Below, one piece after another: positions 1-12,700 of a stretch of DNA of 64,000 nucleotides. This stretch comes from Aspidiotus rigidus (lineage: Eukaryota; Arthropoda; Insecta; Hemiptera; Diaspididae), in assembly GCA_035079385.1 (NCBI GenBank), contig JAVHKY010000040.1, positions 1,426,001-1,490,000 of the forward strand. The letters are read 5' to 3'. The position numbers were made by a program, and so were the translations under genes. The notes under the pieces are model-generated. The model was given only the letters and a program-made list of their open reading frames with translations, was not told the DNA's origin and searched no databases. The stretch's first letter is position 1. Every line of letters begins with the position of its first letter.

Positions 1-29
1 GTGGTTCATATAGTCTGTACAATAATATA

Positions 30-202
30 TATATATATGTGATGCGCTCTGCGATATTGGGTATTAAGTCGGAAAAATGAGTCGACTTGGAAATGGTCTT
101 AAAATGTTCCTCTGAGTCAGAAAAACATTTTAAGACCATTTCCAAGTCGACTCACTTTTCTGACTTAATACCCAATATCGCAGAGCGCATCACATATATG
201 TG
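30..202. repeat. Foldback (MITE-like) hairpin
   Basis: Arms at 41-108 and 124-191 are near-perfect reverse complements of 68 bases each, with a 15-base loop. The pairing continues outward through the flanking AT/TG tracts. No open frame of interest lies inside. This is typical of a non-autonomous foldback DNA element; no target-site duplication was resolved. Confidence 0.85.
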
Positions 203-1297
203 TATATGTATATGAGTGTACCCTACGTACGCACACATTTCTTCCTCGTTCATAATAATTATTAGTTAACCGTAAGACGCAATTAATTCTAATTTACTAC
301 AACACAGTAAGGAACACAGACGAGTAAAACTGAAAATTTACTTCGTTTTTGTATGTACGACGCATCTTGGGCAAGTCGTCGCAGTAATTTGTCACATACC
401 TTTCATGACGTATGGTGTAAAACAAAGAAGGATTAAATTGTTTTTTTACGAGTGGGTATTGAAAGAACAATTATAACGAACGCGATAACGCGATGTTTGC
501 ACCATTGAAAGGATTTGGGTGAACACATTCATTACCATCTGTTTGAGTATATCTTCTTTTGAGAATTATTGAAATCTTGAGGTTTCGGTCTCACTGCAAG
601 AAAAAGGACAGAAAGTGATTTTTTTCCTTTAACCTTCTCGGTCTCAGGGAGAAGAACGAGAATATTTAATTTTAATGATGACCTCTTTCCGCAAAGAATG
701 TTGAAGTACAATTATTTGTCGAGTTTCAAACTCATGTCATTCAGTGCAGTGCGAGCTGTAAGATATCGACATCATTTGTATACTGGAGTATTGTGGCAAT
801 TCGGAGTTGACAAGGCCGCAAACCTGTTTTCATTAGCTCAGCCTAAACTCGATTTACAAAATAGCTTCATAGGAAGAGATGGAGAGGGTGCTTCGAGATG
901 AGAATTTTTACTTGTTATATTATGGGCTCATACAAACATAGGAAAGTTCTCTACCCTTCATCGAGGGCTCAGATTTATAGCTTCAAAGTTGAAATTGCTT
1001 CAAATACAAAAGCTCATTAATTTACATCTCCAGAGTTTCAATTTGTTCCTACTTTTCATTAGTTTTCTTGTGATAACAGGTATGTGCTTCTTCTTTCGCA
1101 GACTAATAGGGATCTCATGGTCTCAAACACTGATATCAACTGATTCTTGAGATATACGTCAACAATTCCATCTCGTCATTCATTGTTCTCAATTGAAATT
1201 CACTCGTCAGTAAAATAGTGAGATAATTGAAAGAGATTGTTTCCAGAATGAATCTGAAAGTTTCAAGGTACCTACAAGTATAAGTAACGTCATCGCT

Positions 1298-1331
<34 letters not shown>

Positions 1332-1633
1332 CTTTTCATCTGTACCTAATAAAGCTATTATTATTCACCCAAAAATAGACGCCAACGCGAGTATTCTTAA
1401 ATTTTCGTGTTTCATAAAAATGTTACCTTTACGTAACGTAATCCTCTGGTAATGTCCTGTTCGTTCGTTGATAGGTTCATTCTGAAAGGTTTTATTGGAC
1501 TGCTCAATAATTTGTTTACCACTTCCGTATTTTATTCTTCCCACTTTGTATGTACCTGTTATTCTAGAAGTATAACCTATTGGTATTATGGTTCAGAAAA
1601 TACTAACAAAAATTTGTTTTCATTTTGTTTCAG
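203..1633. other. Gene-free stretch upstream of first recovered FBXO exon
   Basis: Expected to be intron or 5' flank of the FBXO25/32-like gene. I searched for the conserved N-terminal start of the family and did not find it. It holds a run of 33 T at 1299-1331. No other supported feature was seen. Confidence 0.5.
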
Positions 1634-3660
1634 GTTTTCTGATGACGACAGTCCTTGCGAAGACGGCCTCTCAGACCAATGGTAATAATTATATTATATA
1701 TCTGCTATTGGGATGTAATAAAGAACTAATTGATCTGAAATAACATTGGAGGACCTTTCTGTCAAAAGGGCGTCCGCTCAATGTATTTCTTTATGGGACG
1801 GACGCCCTTTTGACCGAAAGGTCTTCATTTGTTGGTGGGTTGATACTACTCGCGACGCGTCCAACCAGTTCTGTAATCTATGCACTGGTGAAAACATGTC
1901 ACAGTGTGATCTACTGCCCCTATACTAACGTATGCAATTGATGCTCTATACCTGTAAGCCTATTAGTGTAGCCAAGAAGACAACATAAGAAGGTCGGTTT
2001 ACTTGTCGTTTGTGCGTGAGTCGTACACGACTTTTCTTCTCACAATTCAAAACTCATCAAGTGAGTCGTTTAGATTAAATACCAATCACCTATCAATCAA
2101 GCCAAACATTTGTAGAATAATTGGTAAAACTCAGTTTATTAAGTATCACCATGACGTCACATCAACTATAACAGATTAAAAGTACCATAATCCAATAAGG
2201 AAACCTAAACTTCATTTCATTTTAGGTTAGGAGTGATCTAAAACCTACAAAACGTCCCAAGAAAATTTATTTCCCCCTCCTCCAGTCCACATTGCTGCGT
2301 AGCTATAACAGTTGTCTTTGCCGTCTTTGCATATTTATATTTTCATTACTCCTCCGAGTATTCTTATTTCAATATCATCAACCGTAACCTACAGAATCTT
2401 TTCAATTCAAGCATTGATGAATTACTACAAATTCAGCTCATCCAATCCTCAAACAAATTGCAGGTACACATCTTCAGATATGGGACTATAACTTGTTCAA
2501 GTCTCGAAAAGATTCATTCAATAGTTTTGGAGAAAATCCGCGGCCAACCTAATCTTATAAGCCTAAAATAAATATACAGTAAGGAAACTTGAGATTTTTC
2601 AGGTTACAAGTGATCTAGGACCTCAAAGACATCGAGAAAGTTCACTGCTTCCTCCCGCTTGCAAACTTGCTGCGTATGTAAGACCTCACTTTTCGTCTTT
2701 TCGGGCTAGAAAAGTCGTTATAAGGAAGAGTCGTTATAAGGAAGAGCTTCACAGTCACTTTTTTCTACCCGTCATTCTAAGCCTAGTTTTGGTCTAGTAT
2801 ACTGTAATGGCTGGGTGACTCTATTCTTTCTGATCTCCAATTCTTGGCATCATTTGATGCTGTCTCCAGCCGCTCTTCTCTTCATCCACTCATAAATTGT
2901 ATTCACGTTCTCATCAACACCTATGCAAACTCCGCCCAAACTACAAGTCTAAATTTTTCTTGACTTCCGAGCTGTATTATGATGAGAAGGGCACTTGGAA
3001 AAATTTCAACCTCCGAGCTGTAACTTGAAAAAAGGACGTCATCAGTGACCTGGACCTATTTTAGGGACTTCGAAATATAGCCCGAGAGTCGAAATTTTTC
3101 CAAGTTTTTTGCCGGACGGCACACGACGCTCGGCGATTTTCTCAAATGCCCCCTCCCCATAAAACAGGTTTCCTGTGAACAAGCAACCTACATTGATGTA
3201 TATAGATTTTCAACTATTGAGCATGACTAATACCTAATAAGAAAAATCTTAACGAAAGAAAAAAACATCAAATGGTTCTTCATCTTAATAAGTACTGATA
3301 ACACTCTGTGAGCCGCTCAGGGTTGCCTTCATTAACCTTGTTAGTTGTATGGGAGTCACTATTGTGTATTCTCATTCCTAAATAGCTTGAGCCTTTGTTA
3401 TACTAGAAATTTCGAACTTCAGCCTTCATCATACTGCGCCTAATATACTATACTTCTAGGCCTGTAATACGTGGCCTGGAAAATGTCTAACAATAGTCTT
3501 CATCATACTAAGCCTAATATACCATACTAGACTTATAATAAGTAGCCTAAAAAATTTCAAACTTTAGCCTTCATTATATTGGGCCTAATATACTACACTA
3601 GGCCTATAATGAGTAGCCTGAAAGTATAACTAGGCTTAAACTAACTAGGCTAAGTGTACA

Positions 3661-3700
<40 letters not shown>

Positions 3701-6700
3701 CTCGGAGGAAGAAATTTTTCCAAGTTCTTCTCCTATCATACCTAGCCTGGAGGTAAAAATTTTTCCAAGTCCCACGTTTTGTCTCCCAGCGCCCGTCATT
3801 TTCCTTCAAAATACCCTCCGATAAAAAATTTTACCAGGGAACCTGTTTTATGGGGGGCTTTTTGAGAAATTTGCCGTGCCGTGCGCCGGGGGACTTGGAA
3901 AAAATTCAACTCTCGAGCCATGTATGGTAGGAGAGGAACTTAGAGAAAATTTCGACTCTCGAGCTATATGTATATGATGGGAAAGGGATTTGGAAAAATT
4001 TCAATTCTCGAGTTATCATATATAGCTCGAGATTCGAGAAAAATTTAGACTATGAAACTATATTATACTAGGCTTATAGTAGGTCTAGGCCTTCTTTAAC
4101 TAGCTTTATCTAGGTCTAGGCTTCCTTGAATTTTCAATACCAAATCCCATTTGATTCATAAAACAGGTTCCCTGCGTTCCTCGTTTAACTTCGTTAAGGA
4201 AGCCGTCGTTTTCTGGCATAGCCAAATAAACTTGTATTTTATCAGTCGTCTTGAAATATTTTAGTCTAGGCTTATACTAGGTCAAGTGTTCGTGAGATAT
4301 TACTCGTTTGCCCCCTTACCTTTCTCGGCATCGTATAAGTCTTATATGAGAAATATTTTGAGGTATCGCCTTTCGTAGGGCTCACTCGCTCCGCTCGTTC
4401 CCCCTTCCTTGATGTTGTATGAATCTAATATGAGAAATATTTTTTCAGCTATCAGCTTTTGTGGGGCTTACTCGCTCCGCTCGTTCGCCGTCTTTTTTGG
4501 TCCCTGTCTCGCTTTAGCATAAGTCTGATATAAAATCGCAATATTTTGAGCTATCGCACAATTGGTTCCTTAAAATTGTAGAACATATTTTTTACGATTT
4601 AGAAGACTCCCGAATTCTAAATGTGTTATTCTTCTGAAACTTGCTGCTTGAATAATACATTCAGTGTGGTGTGTAAGAGTTGCTTGTTTTGTACCTCTCT
4701 CGATGGGTACCACTTACATGATCTGGAAAATAAGCCTCTTGTCTTTGTGAAAGATTAGTAATATGTGACGGTACAGCATCTTTATTTTCTAGACATGCGT
4801 TCACTTTTGTTTGTGATTTAACTGGTTGTAAATGGTATGAGAAATATTATTTTAATTCACATGTAAGAAGTAGTTCTTTGGTCGAATGTTGCGTCCTAAT
4901 ATCTGTACCTGGCGCCTAAACGTTATGTTTGTCCCTACCTAGTGCGACGTTGTGTAAACAAGTTGTCATAAAGTGGTTTTGAAATTTAAAAGTTAGTAAA
5001 ATTTTGTTTTCACAATAGCACACGATGACCTTATTTCAAATTTTTCTGACTCGCCGTTCCAATTCGTTCCTTGCACTTACTATCCGCAGGATATTGGATA
5101 ATCATTTCATTACTCTATTTTTACTATTGATATATATGCATGCATAGGGTCTAGCACTACCAGATTCTACGAACAGCCATAAACTTCATACCCTCGTTAT
5201 CTGTCATTAATACAGTGAAACGCAATTAATGAACCAGGCGATTATACCTTAATTATTATCATCTTTTACGCAGTAAGATAATATGTGGCGCGATGTGTAA
5301 GACATACGTACCGGTAGACTTCTTAATAATCTGCAGCAATTTGCATCGTGCAAAATACAAAAATACAATCTTGCACCGATGACGAGTTAGGTTCAGTGAA
5401 CCAGCTGTTTTTAAACCAATGAGTCATCATTATAAATTTGTGATGTACGAGTACAAGTATTCAATGTGCATTAATGTGCATACGGATACCTGGCAACACG
5501 GATTATTCTTTTACCATATACCCATAATCTCTCTCATCCGTCTTTTGGCGTTATTTATGGACGAACTCTACCGACATACCGGAATTTTAGATACCTAATA
5601 CACGCAGGGTGACCCAACTTATAAATATGGACCCGCGTCAAAGAACAGATGATTCTACGGTTTTTTTTCTCGCGATATTTTTCAACATATAAATACGCTG
5701 ACTATACGTGATCATCTATAATTTATTATGTCTCTTTTTGTTTCAGGATTGAAGGAAGTTGCATGAAGGAGACAGAAGACGACGAGTCTAACAAAGAAAA
5801 TAAAATAGATTGCTTCAAAGCTCGACGAACAAGAGAGGATACACTAGGTAAATCTGGTCATCAATGATTTGTAAGCAATTGTGGGAAAAAATAATTTTTC
5901 ATTATACATGATAGCAAATTTAATGCAATTTTCAAGCGCGAAGCGACGTATGCTGGAATAGTGCAAAAAAAGCGCGAAGAGTACAGAAATGTACTGTTTG
6001 CCATCGTGTATATTGAAAAATAGCATACAACACGCGTTCGCAAAGTGACCGTAAATCACAAACTTTGTGTACTTGTATCGTACTATTTTGGTCTTTCGAG
6101 TGAAAATGGTCATCGCAGATACCACTTACTAATCGTCGTTCCGAGGAAGGATTTCTTGCAATCAAATTGATTTACCAAGGTTGAGGATCGATTTCATGAG
6201 TAAGGTGTGGAGAAGAGAAAAGCTTCTATAAGAAATGGTGCTTGTACCCTTCTTCTTGGTTTTCTGTGATAGAAAAACAACTAGCTTCTAAATTTTTATC
6301 AAAGGCTTATTTTTTATTTTATTATTATTATTTTTTTTTAATTTCTCAGCTTATGAAATTCTTCATCTGAACCTGAATAATTATAGCTTAAGAGTAGATG
6401 AAGAGTCGAAATTATGTTACAGATTTCGAATCAGAAAGAAAAATTGATTGCAATACTCGACATAGAATAAAGAAAAACTAGTTGGTAAAGTATACGAAGG
6501 ATAACTGAAGATTCGTATTAAGAATAACTTTTTCAATACGATGCAGGATTTCAAACGATATAATTCAGTAGCACTTCCATTCAACTATAATTTATCCCCT
6601 CCTTACACCTGCAAGTACAGATACTCCCAAATTAGAAACGGGCATTATATTAAAAGTTAAAATAAAGGAATGTTCCTCCCATGTGTACGGTCTGGACTCG

Positions 6701-9700
6701 AAGCATGTTAAAATAAAACTTGCAGTGAAGAGACTAAGGTGTGATGTCTGAAATTACAATCAATAACGGAAGTCTCGGAAAAACACTATTTTCATTGAAT
6801 TGGAGATATAGTGCTTCTAATAAATATAGGCTGAAAAAACTCGGAATTATTATTTTTCCCCTTTTTTCTTTTTTGTACAAAATCGCTATAGTAAGTGTGA
6901 AGTTACATACATAGGTAGTCCATTTATCTATTGGTATAGAACTATTGTAATCTACATTTCGTTGTCTTTATTAGAGTAATACGAGTAATTAGGATGTAAT
7001 CCACGCCGAGATCAAGAGTTATCATTATATGTGATGTAATTTCTTGTCGTACGCACGCCACGCTGCCTTCATCACCAATTTACGAGAAGAATCGTTCGTT
7101 TGTAATTGGTGTGGAGTCTATTTAATTAACGAATTCGAGAGAAACGTGAATCGCGTAAGACGCATTAGGCCTACGTCTTTCCGCTACTATACGCTAATAT
7201 TTTCCATGAACGTTCTATGAGGTTAGCGTGATGGAATTACATCATCAATTTTGTGCCTATCAGTGCCCTTCTTCGCGGAATGCCTTCTTACCTAAACGAT
7301 GGAACAGGTAATACAATGTTCTCAAACTTCACTACCAATACGAGTAACTGCAATTCGGTTGGTGAGAAAGCTTTTCCGAGATCAGAGTATACAATTTTCG
7401 TGATGTAATTCGGTTTGCTGCGTTTACTGGAGACGTTAAAGTAGCGCTTACGTACTTCACATCTCTATGGAACTCGGAAGCTGTAAGATTTCTCGCCGTT
7501 GTTCAACCCTTTCTTCGCTTTGAACTTTTTTATTTGGTGCACCAACAGAACGAGACATTATTTTAGTAGATTGAAATAGCTATGCGAAATATACTCGGTT
7601 ATGCACAATACGGCACGACTTTGTGTCATATAAGAAGAACGAGATGTGGGCGCAGTATAGCTGTTTGGTTGCCATCAGTTGTTTTTCTTCTCCAGTTCAA
7701 TTGCCGACTAGAGCGATTAAAGATTCTCTTTTTGCAGTATATCTGTTAAACGTTATTATTGACGGTCCTTGCGTGACCAGAAAATTCCATTAGTATTTCT
7801 AGGGAAACATTGTAGTAGGTCAGTGTGTTTGGTTGCCATTACACTGTACTGAAAGCTTAGACGGGCGAATGCATTATCGGCGCTTCCTTAATCTGAGTAT
7901 CATTGTGCCAGCATTGTAAGTCAGCGTGTTTGGTTGCCATCACGCTGTATTATGACGTCAGGACAGCCGAGCGTAATTAATCGGCCCTTCCTATATTGGC
8001 TAAAGTGTGCTACCCTATCTGGAGGAGAAAGGTGGTGGTTGGTGGGACTTTCTGGGGATAGCTAAACCCCTTCCCCGGCGTCGTCAATCGCGCCGTGAGA
8101 ATCGAAAAGAATATGGTCATAACACGTCCTTTCTATATTTTATATCGATCTTTAAATTAAGAGACAGGGCCGTCGAGAGCTCCAGTCGGGTCGGAAACAA
8201 GGAACACAGCGGGGCCCTAAAAATTTTCTTCGACCCCTCCCCTTGAAAACTAGAGGTCCTGCGGGCCCCTAGCAGAGCTGGGCCCGGGGACAAAGTCCCA
8301 GTTGCCTCCCCCCCTCTCGTCAGGCCTGTTAAGAGAGTCAATTCAGAATCACCTACTGTATGCCCGATCCTATGCTCTGAAATGAGATTATTTTCTATTT
8401 TATATCGTCTATCTTTTCTATTCACGAAAAGCGATAGTGACGATCTAAAGCTCGTTTTTCTGTAGAGAAATATAGAATAACAACACGACTACTCAGTGGA
8501 GCAGATGAGGGTGTTTCCACGTACGAATGATTTTCCTTAAATCCCCCCCTTCAAAGTAATTTTCTTCAGTCAGTTACAAAAGACTTTTTTGAATTCAAAT
8601 TCTTGTTCTATTCTTTTCAACTCAGTTATGGTGATAAGGATTTTTCATTTTCAGTCAATCAATTTTGTCAATAATATTGATTTTTTTTTCTTCCTAAAAA
8701 AATGTTTTATATTCAACTTATTATTTTCTCACTAGGAGCTTTATACCATAACTCCTATGATTCAAAATGAATCAAAATAGATTGCAGTCGCAAGCTCCTC
8801 CACCAGCTATACAATTCTCCAATCCACTCTCAACTGAACCATGCACCTAGGGTAAAACTTAAGGCAGCAGGATAGTGATTTTAGAGAGGATTTGTTAGCC
8901 TATCTGTAGGTTGGAGACCTGTAGTGCAGTTGAGAGTGGATCAGAGAATTGTATAGCTGAAGGAGGAGCTTGCGACTGTAATGTAGTGCGAGCGTTGGGA
9001 TAGATATTTGAGTACATTCAGTGAGTTTGGGCATTTGGCTTTTTGCTTATGAATAATGATGAGTAATACTGACGGTGTCCTCAAAGGTACGAGCCATGTT
9101 ATGAGGTTGAGTGGTATTTCCTCTCAAAATCTAACTTTTAGATGAGAAAAATTTTGTTCTTTTTGAAGTCGAGCTAGAATGAGTAACTAAAATTAAAAGA
9201 GATGCAAATGAAAGCTAGTAAAATCTCAGTGCGAGCTCTTGAAATCGTATGAGTATGGTCTAATTTTGAAGTTGCAAATCGTACTTATTTAATTTCTGTT
9301 CTTGATACTTATTCGCAATAATTTCACCAAATCGAATTTCAAAATTTATAGATAATTTACATCCTCTAAGGAGGATAGAAAGAAACTTCCTGCTTAGGAG
9401 TTATTTTGTATCATGAACTTACAATAATGGTACGTTGTACGAAAGAAATTGAACCTTTTTCTGTAAATTTTCATGGTGGTCATTTTTGCGCTGATGTATT
9501 TTTCTCCTTGGTCCAAGCATTCTCGATCCCAGTTATTGATGAAATACGGATTCTAGGGTGCCGTTTTGGAATTTCTCCCTCTATCCTTGATGAAAATTTT
9601 TCGTGGTATGCCTTCGAAATATCTTCAGACTTGAGAATAATTACCATCGTTCGAAGTTTCACTGCATCAACAAATTTTGCCGTATCGTATCACTATAATG

Positions 9701-12700
9701 GCTGGAACTAGTAATGACAATATTTTTCGTACTATGTTTTTTACTTTCTGAAGCTGATGTACAACGTTATCGTGTCATCTTGATGCTGCAAGAACTCACC
9801 ATTCAAGCGCAAATTCTAAGGGGATGAAAAAGATGAAAGTACATGGAATGATATGTGGTCTATAAAATGAAGGCAGTGTACGTCACTATTGTCCACTCTG
9901 TCGTTCGCCTCGAATCTGAATTATTCATTCACAGGTGCTTGACTTATGTTCACTCATTATTATCGATGGGAATAAGATTTTTCGCGTAAGTTACAGAGTG
10001 AAAGACGAGCTACAACGTTAAAGAAAGAGAATCGATAGAACTAATTTTTTGCACGAGGATCCAGAGATCCCCTCTCTAGATTTGGATGATTCATCGATTA
10101 AGACGTCTAGTTTTACGAAGTGACGATGAATTCACTGTTCACACTTGCACCTGAGTGAAACCGTATCGGCAAAAGTGTAGCCTGACAAGATGAAAAATAA
10201 TTTGGCAAAAATGAGTGTCGTACACTGCAAACCTATTTTATTTCTTTGTTTCGTCTTCATTTAAAACTCGCGCTTGTAGACGACACCTTACTTCTTGAAT
10301 TTCACAAGTCGAGTTCTGCGCGAAATTAGGCCACCTTTGTGATATACCGTTCAAAACTTTCATCACTCGTCCGCATCTGACATTGGTTCTTTCATTGGTA
10401 ACATTATGTTTCTTTAGGTAGGTAGTTACTCTACTCGTACCGTAGCAGCAACTAGAACGCATCATGGTATCAATTTAATGGATGCCGTAAAATGTTGTAT
10501 TACCATTCTGCAAGATTAAAAAATGTTTTTCTCCTGTTACAAGTGTGTGCGAACTCATGTGTACAACTATCATGCGACATTGAGAGCGAGTATAGCTATC
10601 TGAACGAGAGATTCTGATACAAAACGGGAAATCATATTTCCCAAGGAATAGAGACATCTTCTATTTAAATTTCCTATACTGTGTGTGGAAATAACAAATC
10701 TAAATATGGCTATTTGATGACTGCGATTGAGAGATTGAAGAATTTTGAGTTTCATGATGACGAAAGATAAAAAGTTTTCCAATAGGTACCTATTCCAGTT
10801 TCATTATTATTGTTTAGAATCATTAATGTAGCACTTTCTACATTAATCGAAGATCTTTGTGATCTTCAGTGACTAAGGAAAGGATTTTGAACTGACAATC
10901 GCTCAACTTAGAAGAGGTCGTGGAAGAACTGTGCTTCATTTTATCATTTCTTGACCGCGAAGGCGGATTTGAGGCTTCAAAGAGGCAAAGAGACCAGGTA
11001 TTGTTTTTGTTTATGCTTGGAAAAGTGCGTACTTCAAACTTTTGAGACGAGAGAGGACTTGAAAGAATTCTCTGTGGATTAGAGGAAAGCTAATTTGCCA
11101 GTCAATTCTCTGTTCCTCTACACATATTTCAGAAGCCCTTAATTTTTCAATCTGTATTTCATTCTTTCTTTAATCATTTCATTTGTCCAACAAATTTTGT
11201 CTTTCAGTTTTAAATGACAATTTTTTTGATTCACGTCACATTGACGATGTTGAAAATTGAATTAGGTACATCTGTTACCGTATTTATCGAGAGATTTAAG
11301 AAATTGCAATCCTGGAAGTAATGTTCTACATTAAATATGTGTTACAGGAGATAGCACCATTCAACCACATTGCCAAATCACAATAAAATGTACCAAAGAA
11401 GTGAGTAACATTGTTTTTCTTATAATTTTGATAAAACTATAGAATTATTATAAAATTACAATTACAAGGATGGTTTTCCATTCATTGCCTTAGTGTTTCT
11501 TTTCGAGATCCGACTCCTTCCCCTCCCCACCCCTCCTATTGATGAGATATACAATCCTTTCCATTCTGATAGTTTGCACTTTACTCATGTAGGTATCAAG
11601 TTCTCTTCAATTTGATATTCAAGTTCACTCTACGCCAGAAGAATCATGGCGTCGCGTTTCTGCTGTAATTTTATTATGCGAGAATATTTGCTTATGAATC
11701 GTTTGAACATTACTTGTGTATGTTCAGATCATTCGTTGCTCTCACTCATAATATAATAATAACTAATAAGCTTACGATTCAATTGAAAAGAAAAGCTTTT
11801 TGCTTTAGAGAACCCCCCGCTCCCGCCTGTGAGTACTTACCTATCAAAATGGTTTGTGCATTGCTCGTGCGCGGTAGTATGAATTTTAAATTCCGTCGTT
11901 CATGTTTCTGTTTGATCCTTTATGTACTAGAGATAGTGTCTTTGTAGACGACAGACTCACATCAGAAGTTCTCCGCGTTTACATTCGAGAACTGTGAACA
12001 AATTTCCAATAGGACTTCTGTCGCAAAATGTTGCGCTTTCAACCATACAGCATTCTGATGAAGGAAGCAACTTGCGAATGGATTTTCATTTTTTTCTCCA
12101 CACCAACGATATAATCAGTTGGACCAAGAAATGAAACCAGAAAAAGAGGGTCTACCTGGACACGATGAATACAGAGCTGATTTTTTCATGGAATGTTCAG
12201 AACCTTTCCCCGAAGGTATCCTCAAAAATCCCCGCGAATCCTAACGAGGCTATCCTTTTTACAGGGGGGCAAAGGGGGAGAAATTGAGTTTTTTGTTAAT
12301 AACTCAATAACGAGTGATCCTACAAAAAAAAAGTTTCAAATAAAAATTGTTCTACGCCCAATTTCCTACAAAGATTGGAAAGAATGATTATATTCTCACA
12401 ACGTTCTTCAATCAGCTTGTACTCACCATACCTACAAGTCGCGTGTGCGTGTAACACTCCTACACGTAAGATATACGCGTGTAGCACATGCATGACGCGT
12501 ATTGTGCGTAGCATGACAAGAAGACGGGTAGGTGTGACGCTCTCTTGCGGCTTAAGTATGAACTTGACCGAAAAAGTCAAAGAACACATTTTTTTGTAGG
12601 AAATTGGGCGTAGAACAATTTTTATATGACACTTTTTTCTGTAGGATCACTCGTTATCGTGTTATTGATGAAAAACTCAATTTCCTTCCCTTTAACCCCC

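Larger units (their letters stand above)
2960..4075. repeat. Cluster of short repeats in both orientations
   Basis: The phrase TTGGAAAAATTTCAACTC followed by CGAGCTAT recurs degenerately in both orientations (near 2996, 3705, 3750, 3893, 3935, 3985). An AAACAGG..TTCCCTG word recurs near 3167, 3835 and 4160. It reads as remnants of a diverged repeat rather than genes. Confidence 0.55.
1682..5746 (+). other. Large FBXO intron rich in short repeats
   Basis: Intron between two phase-compatible exons (donor after TG, acceptor TTTCAG). It holds a hairpin at 1752-1823, repeated short motifs at 2.9-4.1 kb, an about 73-bp tandem repeat at 3.4-3.6 kb, an AT dinucleotide run near 3662-3700, and two copies of a CTCGCTCCGCTCGTTC word near 4385 and 4470. 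No coding sequence was recognised. Confidence 0.6.
5848..11347 (+). other. FBXO intron without recognised gene
   Basis: Intron between the exons ending at 5847 and starting at 11348. It includes a CG-rich repeat fragment at 8160-8330 and a hairpin at 8785-8978. Open frames of about 60-100 residues here show no codon-level or family signal. Confidence 0.5.
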
